DNA of 64,000 nucleotides from Phanerochaete sordida (Eukaryota; Basidiomycota; Agaricomycetes; Polyporales; Phanerochaetaceae). The position numbers were made by a program, and so were the translations under genes. The DNA is taken from contig BPQB01000024.1 of the NCBI GenBank assembly GCA_019973155.2, positions 248,001 through 312,000 of the forward strand, in the 5' to 3' direction. Within the stretch, counting starts at the first letter, position 1, and every line of letters starts with the position of its first letter. Below the pieces are notes generated by a model, which did no database searches, was not told where the DNA came from, and saw only the letters and a list, made by a program, of their open reading frames with translations. Positions 59,628-64,000 of this stretch are shown here, piece after piece.

Positions 59628-61916
59628 ATGTCTTTTCAGCATGGCTTTGTCGGTACTATCCCGCCTCAGGAATTTCTCGAAACGTTTATGAAGCCAGCTA
59701 CAGCCCTGATGCCTGCACCACACATAGATTTCTCTCGTCTATACTCCTGTGAGACTAATGAGGATGCACGCGAGATCTTGGTAGCTACTCCTCATCTTCT
59801 GCCACGTATACATCTTATTCACGCCCAAGGCAGATACATATTCTCGATGACTCACAGCTTTGCCCAAGCCTCAAGTTCTACTTGCCGAAACTAAAGAAGC
59901 GGCAAGCAGAGATACTCCGAGCTGAAATTGAGGAAGACATGGCCGAAGACGAACGCGAACTTCACATCTCTTGCCACCCGGCAGTCGCTGCCCGCAAGCA
60001 AAAGCTAGCTAGACGCAAATCTACAAGGAAGGACCTCTACGAGTACTACAGCTTTTCCAACACCGTTCTTGCGCTGGACACTGCCGTTCGCCAGGACGAA
60101 GACCCGTTCGTGGACTGCAAAGTCTCCGATATCGCGACCACCTCGGTTTCGCCACTGCATCCGGCGGGTTCCACGAACGGCGAGGGCGTGTTCGACATAG
60201 CCACTGTGGAGGGTCATATCGCGCGCGCACGACTACTCACCAGTGCGCAGGCTCTTTTCTCTCGTCAGCATAGAAGCAGACTGTTCGAACTTCTTTTTGT
60301 CTCAAAGGGGGTTCGGTTTGTCTTGTTCGACCAATCTGGTGCCATAGTCAGCCAGCGGTTCGATTATCTCAAGACTCCAGACACGCTTGCCGACTTCTTC
60401 TGGCGGTTCTCGCACATGAACGACGCTGCGCGCGGAATGGATCCCGCAGCAGTTCTGGCAACTCAGCAAGAGGCCCGCTTGTTTACGGAGGCCATCCACG
60501 ACTTCGTGAGTGCCTGCCAGGTCCCTGGCAACAGCGAAGAAAGGCGAAGAAGTCTTCCAAACGCAGAACACAGCTTGGACAGCTCGAACACGTATCCCGT
60601 ATGGGCGATTCAGGTCTCTGGCAGCGTCACCGGGACTTCAACGAAACTGGTCACACAGAAGCCATTCGCAGGACACGCGACTCTCTTCAGTCGCGGAACT
60701 CGCGCGTATCTCGCCTATGACGTGAACGAGCAACAGCTCGTGTTCCTCAAGGATTCGTGGCGCGCGAGCAGTAGCCACACACGGCCCGAGTTCGACATTT
60801 ACCAGGACTTGCAGTCGGGCGGCGTCCCTTTCGTACCGGACGTCATGTATGGCGGCGATGTCCTCGATCCCGATGGTCGACCCCAACGAACGGTCGTCGA
60901 TGTGGTCCTGGCAAGAAACGCTTCGTGGAGCCTGACGGACACTCAGCTTCACGGCAAGATCCATCACCGTATCGTTCAGGAAATCTTCTATCCCCTCGAC
61001 TTTGTCAGCGATGAGCGGGAGCTGATCCAAGTTATCCATGACGCCATTCTGGGTACGTACTGTTTACACGTCTTGCGATACTCCTTGCTGACCTCCCGAC
61101 CTGCTAGCGATTGACAAGACATATCAAACATTAGGAGTTCTCCATCGGGACATCAGCAGCGCGAACGTCATGCTCGATGCGCGAGGCCAGTGCGTACTTA
61201 GTGACTGGGACCATGCTGGACCACCTGATCCCGACGAAGGTGCCATGGTAAGTGCTCGCAAGCTCTTGTTGCACGTAGTCTAACCCGAGACGCGGCAGGG
61301 AACAACGCAGTTCATGTCTGTCCGGCTCCTCCACGATGACAGCGCCTACAACGAGCTCGTCGACGACCTCCAATCAGCCTTCTGGGTCCTGAATTTCGTC
61401 GCCATCGTGCGCTTCGCGCAGCACCACAACAATCTCGCGCGCGGGCTCTTCGAGGGCTGCGGACCGGAACCGAGCAACCGCACGGCGCTCGCAACGGCCA
61501 AGTTCCTCGGCATGTGCGGCTCCCTCTACGAGGACCGGTACCGCAGCGCGCCGCTCACCGCGCTCATACGCGACCTCGCCGAGTCGTGGACACGCTTCGA
61601 GGAGCAGCAGATCGTTCCGCCCAAAACAGGGACGGGCGAGGAAGCGGAGCCTAATATGCTCGAGCTCGCGCCGCAGCCCCAGTACTGGCTCGAGAAGTTC
61701 GCCAAGGCGCTGCGTGAGTGCGATGCGGAGAAGGAGGCGGCGCGCAGCGCGTTGGAGGCGACGGAAGCAGCTGCGGCCGCTGAGACTCCTGAGGAGCCGC
61801 ACGTCGCGCGCGCAGGGACCAAACGCAAGGCCGCGGAGGATGTACCCGCTGACGATGAACGCTGCCTGGTGCGGCGGTCGAAACGGCTCAGAGCCCAGCG
61901 GCAGCGCAAATTATAG
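59628..61916 (+). CDS. FunK1-type protein kinase, copy C
   Basis: Exons 59628-59780, 59834-61052, 61108-61247 and 61299-61916, with introns of 53, 55 and 51 nt, encode 709 residues. The first three exons are the same lengths as in copy B. The N-terminal module is MSFQHGFVGTIPPQEFLETF, then CPSLKFYLPKLKKRQ. Catalytic residues are intact: HRDISSANVMLD and CVLSDWDHAGPPDPDEG. GTTQFMSVRLLHDD and ELVDDLQSAFWVLNFV mark the C-lobe. The tail is AGTKRKAAEDVPADDERCLV then RRSKRLRAQRQRKL. High similarity to copy B across exons and introns indicates tandem duplication. No sign of inactivation. Confidence 0.92.
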
Positions 61917-62164
61917 ACGTTTCGTGCAGGTCTCAAATACATGGTACATACCGCGTGTGTCCTGAAAGCATATCTGGCGTATGACTTATGGTCTTGCTGT
62001 CAGTGGTGAGAAGGGCCCAGAAAATAAGTCGTCCCAACCCGTCCAGGTGCGAAGTGGCCCCCGCGGTACGTACGTCGAAGAAGCCTGGAGGCATGAGCAT
62101 CGACTAAGTGTGGTATTCAGCTCTACCTCAGGCTGACACGTCCTCTGTAGTCCTCAGCCTCTGA
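61917..62164. other. Short intergenic spacer
   Basis: About 250 nt between copy C and the FunK1 pseudogene. No feature recognised. Confidence 0.35.
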
Positions 62165-62684
62165 CTCAGTTTCTAGCGCCTCCATTTCGACCCTCATCCG
62201 CATCAGAACGTGCTCACCGACGACCGCGGTCGTCAGGTTTGGTTTGAGGGTTACTTGTCGTCGCCACGTCCTACTTCGCGCGCACCTGCGCAGAGATTTC
62301 GCAAGCACTCTTCGCGCACAAATACAGTGCGCGTAGCGGCGCAGAGCGCGCGACAAGTGCTACGTGGAGTCAACAAGGCCTGAGAGGGTAGATTTGGGCG
62401 CACGTTCCTGGAAGGCCTGGTGAGCGAGCTAGCGAAGGCTTGGGGTGAGTATTGGCATGCGTGCGAGGGAGACACGCACGTGATACGCAGCAGGAACATA
62501 CTCGGTCAGGCAACACAACCAGGATTTTGGCGCAAGAACTTCACTGCTGCGCTGAAGGTGCGCGGACGAGGGGGAGGCTTCGCGGGATGGAGTGGGTGCA
62601 GCAGCATCAGCCTCACGTCGGCTACGAAGAGTAAGGCCGGAGAGGACCAGCACGAGGGTGTATGCAGGGACGCGCGATGGTAAA
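62165..62684 (+). pseudogene. Truncated FunK1 kinase relic (C-lobe only)
   Basis: This stretch aligns with the last exon of FunK1 copy A. 62203-62280 resembles the segment of A beginning ACGCTCACCGACGACC (A at about 52770-52840). 62420-62560 encodes AWGEYWHACEGDTH and PGFWRKNFTAALKV, against AWGEYSRAGEGDMC and PDFWRKKFAAALRV in copy A. Frames are broken by indels and stops, the whole N-lobe and catalytic loop are missing, and no start is present. The sequence downstream of its end (62700-62860) also matches the downstream of copy A (53275-53440), so the relic and the following minus-strand gene came from one duplicated block. Confidence 0.75.
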
Positions 62685-62881
62685 AACGACTCAGAGCGCG
62701 ATGGCGCACGATGTTTATGATCCAGGAGATTTTTGTGCAGGCTCTATCGCATAGACTGTTCTGTAGATTCACGATGGTTTCAAGACGAGATTGGGCAGCA
62801 TATATTCAAGGATTGTCGTGGCACAAATATCTCCATAACCAGGCGCAGATTACAAAATTGAAAGGGAATCTGGTCTCGCTT

Positions 62882-64000
62882 CTACTTACCTTTGCCCCTC
62901 ATGCGCCGCACGAGGCCGCGCATAGGCGTCTTGGCCTTTACAGGGCTCAAAGGCTGAGCCGCTTCCTTGGTCTTCTTGGGGGTAACAGTGTCTCGCACCT
63001 TTTGGAGGAAGCCACCCTTCTTCCGCTTCGGAGTCTGAGGCGCAGAGATATGCTGAAGGACGTCCTGCGCAGTCGAGGACGGAGCCTGTGGCAAAGCAGA
63101 GGCCGCTGTCATCTGCACGTCCGCATCATCGGGTACCGTCAAAGCTGAGTCGCCAGGGGCAAGAGGCACAGGGACCGGCGTCGGACCGGGAAGTTGGGCT
63201 GGAATCTGGGGCGGCAGATTATTGAGCTTGCGCGTGCGCCGCGCGACCTCATCGGGGGCCATCCTAGCCGGTGGTGCAACCAGTACCGGAGGGTGTACGG
63301 ACATGTCCTCGTTCTCCTTGTCGTCAACAGCTCTTGGGTCGCCGTCCGCAGGCCGCTTGGTCCCGGTCTGGAACGCCATACTGCCTAACTTCCGGATCAC
63401 GCGGTTGGCCGCCGTCGACTTACCTACAGAGCTCACAACTTCGATGTCAGGCACGCCGCCACCGGCAGCGGAAGAACAGGCACCCTTCACACGCAAGGCC
63501 TGGGAGACAAACGGCTGGTCGTTCTTGCTGAGCTGGTCCCGGGACGGCCCGCGGATGGTGCTGCCAGTAACCCAACCGGCTTTCTTGAGCGCGAGGTCGA
63601 TCTGGTTGAGGAACCACTGAGGACTGGAGACCATGCTGGTAATCTCGGCGAACTGTGGTCCACGGAACTCGGGGTCGACGGAGAGGAGGCCGTAGTAGTT
63701 CCTCCAAGCCTTCGCGAACAGACGGAAGATCTCGGAAAATGCTGGGCAAGTGAATTCGACGTTGTGGAGTTCGTCAAGAAGGTAACTTTGCTTGCGCATG
63801 TAGTCGATGGGTGCGATCTTGCCATCCTTGGTTACCTTCTCCATGCACGCGCTGAAAAAGTCTCCATCTTGCATAAGGATACTGTCGTTCTTGGAGTCGA
63901 CGTATAAAAGTGCCGAGTAGACGAAGGACCAGAACCATGATTCGACTTCATCGATGAGCTCTGGAGTCAAATCGCCGTCCTTCATCAGTCGTAAGGACAT
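62882..64000 (-). CDS. FunK1-type kinase, copy E (partial, cut by window end)
   Basis: 372 residues from the C-lobe to the stop. The first residues visible (MSLRLMKDGDLTPELIDEVE) correspond to the internal FMSIRLM site of copy D, so the N-lobe and catalytic loop lie beyond position 64000 and activity cannot be judged. EVESWFWSFVYSALLYVD marks the C-lobe, then a Pro-rich linker (APPARMAPDEVARRTRKL) and a basic tail TPKRKKGGFLQKVRDTVTPK. It is a paralogue of copy D. The last 85 or so codons are nearly identical in DNA while the upstream part has diverged strongly. Confidence 0.88.
   Translation of the reverse strand: MSLRLMKDGDLTPELIDEVESWFWSFVYSALLYVDSKNDSILMQDGDFFSACMEKVTKDGKIAPIDYMRKQSYLLDELHNVEFTCPAFSEIFRLFAKAWRNYYGLLSVDPEFRGPQFAEITSMVSSPQWFLNQIDLALKKAGWVTGSTIRGPSRDQLSKNDQPFVSQALRVKGACSSAAGGGVPDIEVVSSVGKSTAANRVIRKLGSMAFQTGTKRPADGDPRAVDDKENEDMSVHPPVLVAPPARMAPDEVARRTRKLNNLPPQIPAQLPGPTPVPVPLAPGDSALTVPDDADVQMTAASALPQAPSSTAQDVLQHISAPQTPKRKKGGFLQKVRDTVTPKKTKEAAQPLSPVKAKTPMRGLVRRMRGKGK

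Noticed and set aside
1..64000. CRISPR arrays, bacterial-type operons and ribosome-binding sites
   Set aside because: This is intron-rich fungal nuclear DNA. No regularly spaced direct repeats were seen.

Overview
The window is nuclear DNA of a filamentous basidiomycete, most likely a wood- or litter-decaying agaricomycete. Evidence: GC-rich genes cut by many 48-60 nt introns, a secreted GH7 cellobiohydrolase with a C-terminal CBM1, a tandem array of fungal-type FunK1 kinases, and giant TPR-CHAT and NFX1/CbxX-type proteins of kinds seen in mushroom-forming fungi. No RNA gene was recognised.

Layout. (1) 20-3067, minus: a kinetochore protein (Spc25) and a Dbf2/Sid2 NDR kinase. (2) 3843-13749, plus: a TPR-CHAT caspase-like protease followed by a chimeric protein in which CHAT-family TPRs are fused to three CbxX-type AAA modules. 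(3) 14040-28291: conserved genes: GH7 cellobiohydrolase (minus), Rtf2 (plus), separase (minus) and a small protein with two XPA-C-like motifs (minus). (4) 29611-47372: a candidate gasdermin-like pore-former (plus) convergent with a second TPR-CHAT protease (minus), then a probable 1.7 kb non-autonomous transposon, then a second CbxX-type triple-AAA protein (minus) whose N-terminus is an NFX1-type SF1 helicase with nearly all helicase motifs degraded. (5) 48447-50683, plus: a TPR protein. (6) 51142-64000: an expanding FunK1 array with three plus-strand kinases, one complete minus-strand predicted pseudokinase, a truncated FunK1 pseudogene and one minus-strand FunK1 cut by the window edge.

How the genes may work together. 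Two CHAT/AAA pairs lie within 44 kb, and one has a gasdermin-like candidate next to the protease. In fungi, gasdermin-like cell-death proteins are known to be encoded beside proteases that activate them, including CHAT-type caspase relatives. I therefore read region 4, and by analogy region 2, as a candidate regulated-cell-death or allorecognition system: CHAT as protease, the gasdermin-like protein as executioner, the TPR/pseudo-helicase AAA protein as possible sensor or scaffold. The exchange of TPR and pseudo-helicase N-termini on one AAA core looks like sensor swapping. This functional reading is inference. The gene families, splice joins, catalytic residues and motif losses are read from the sequence.
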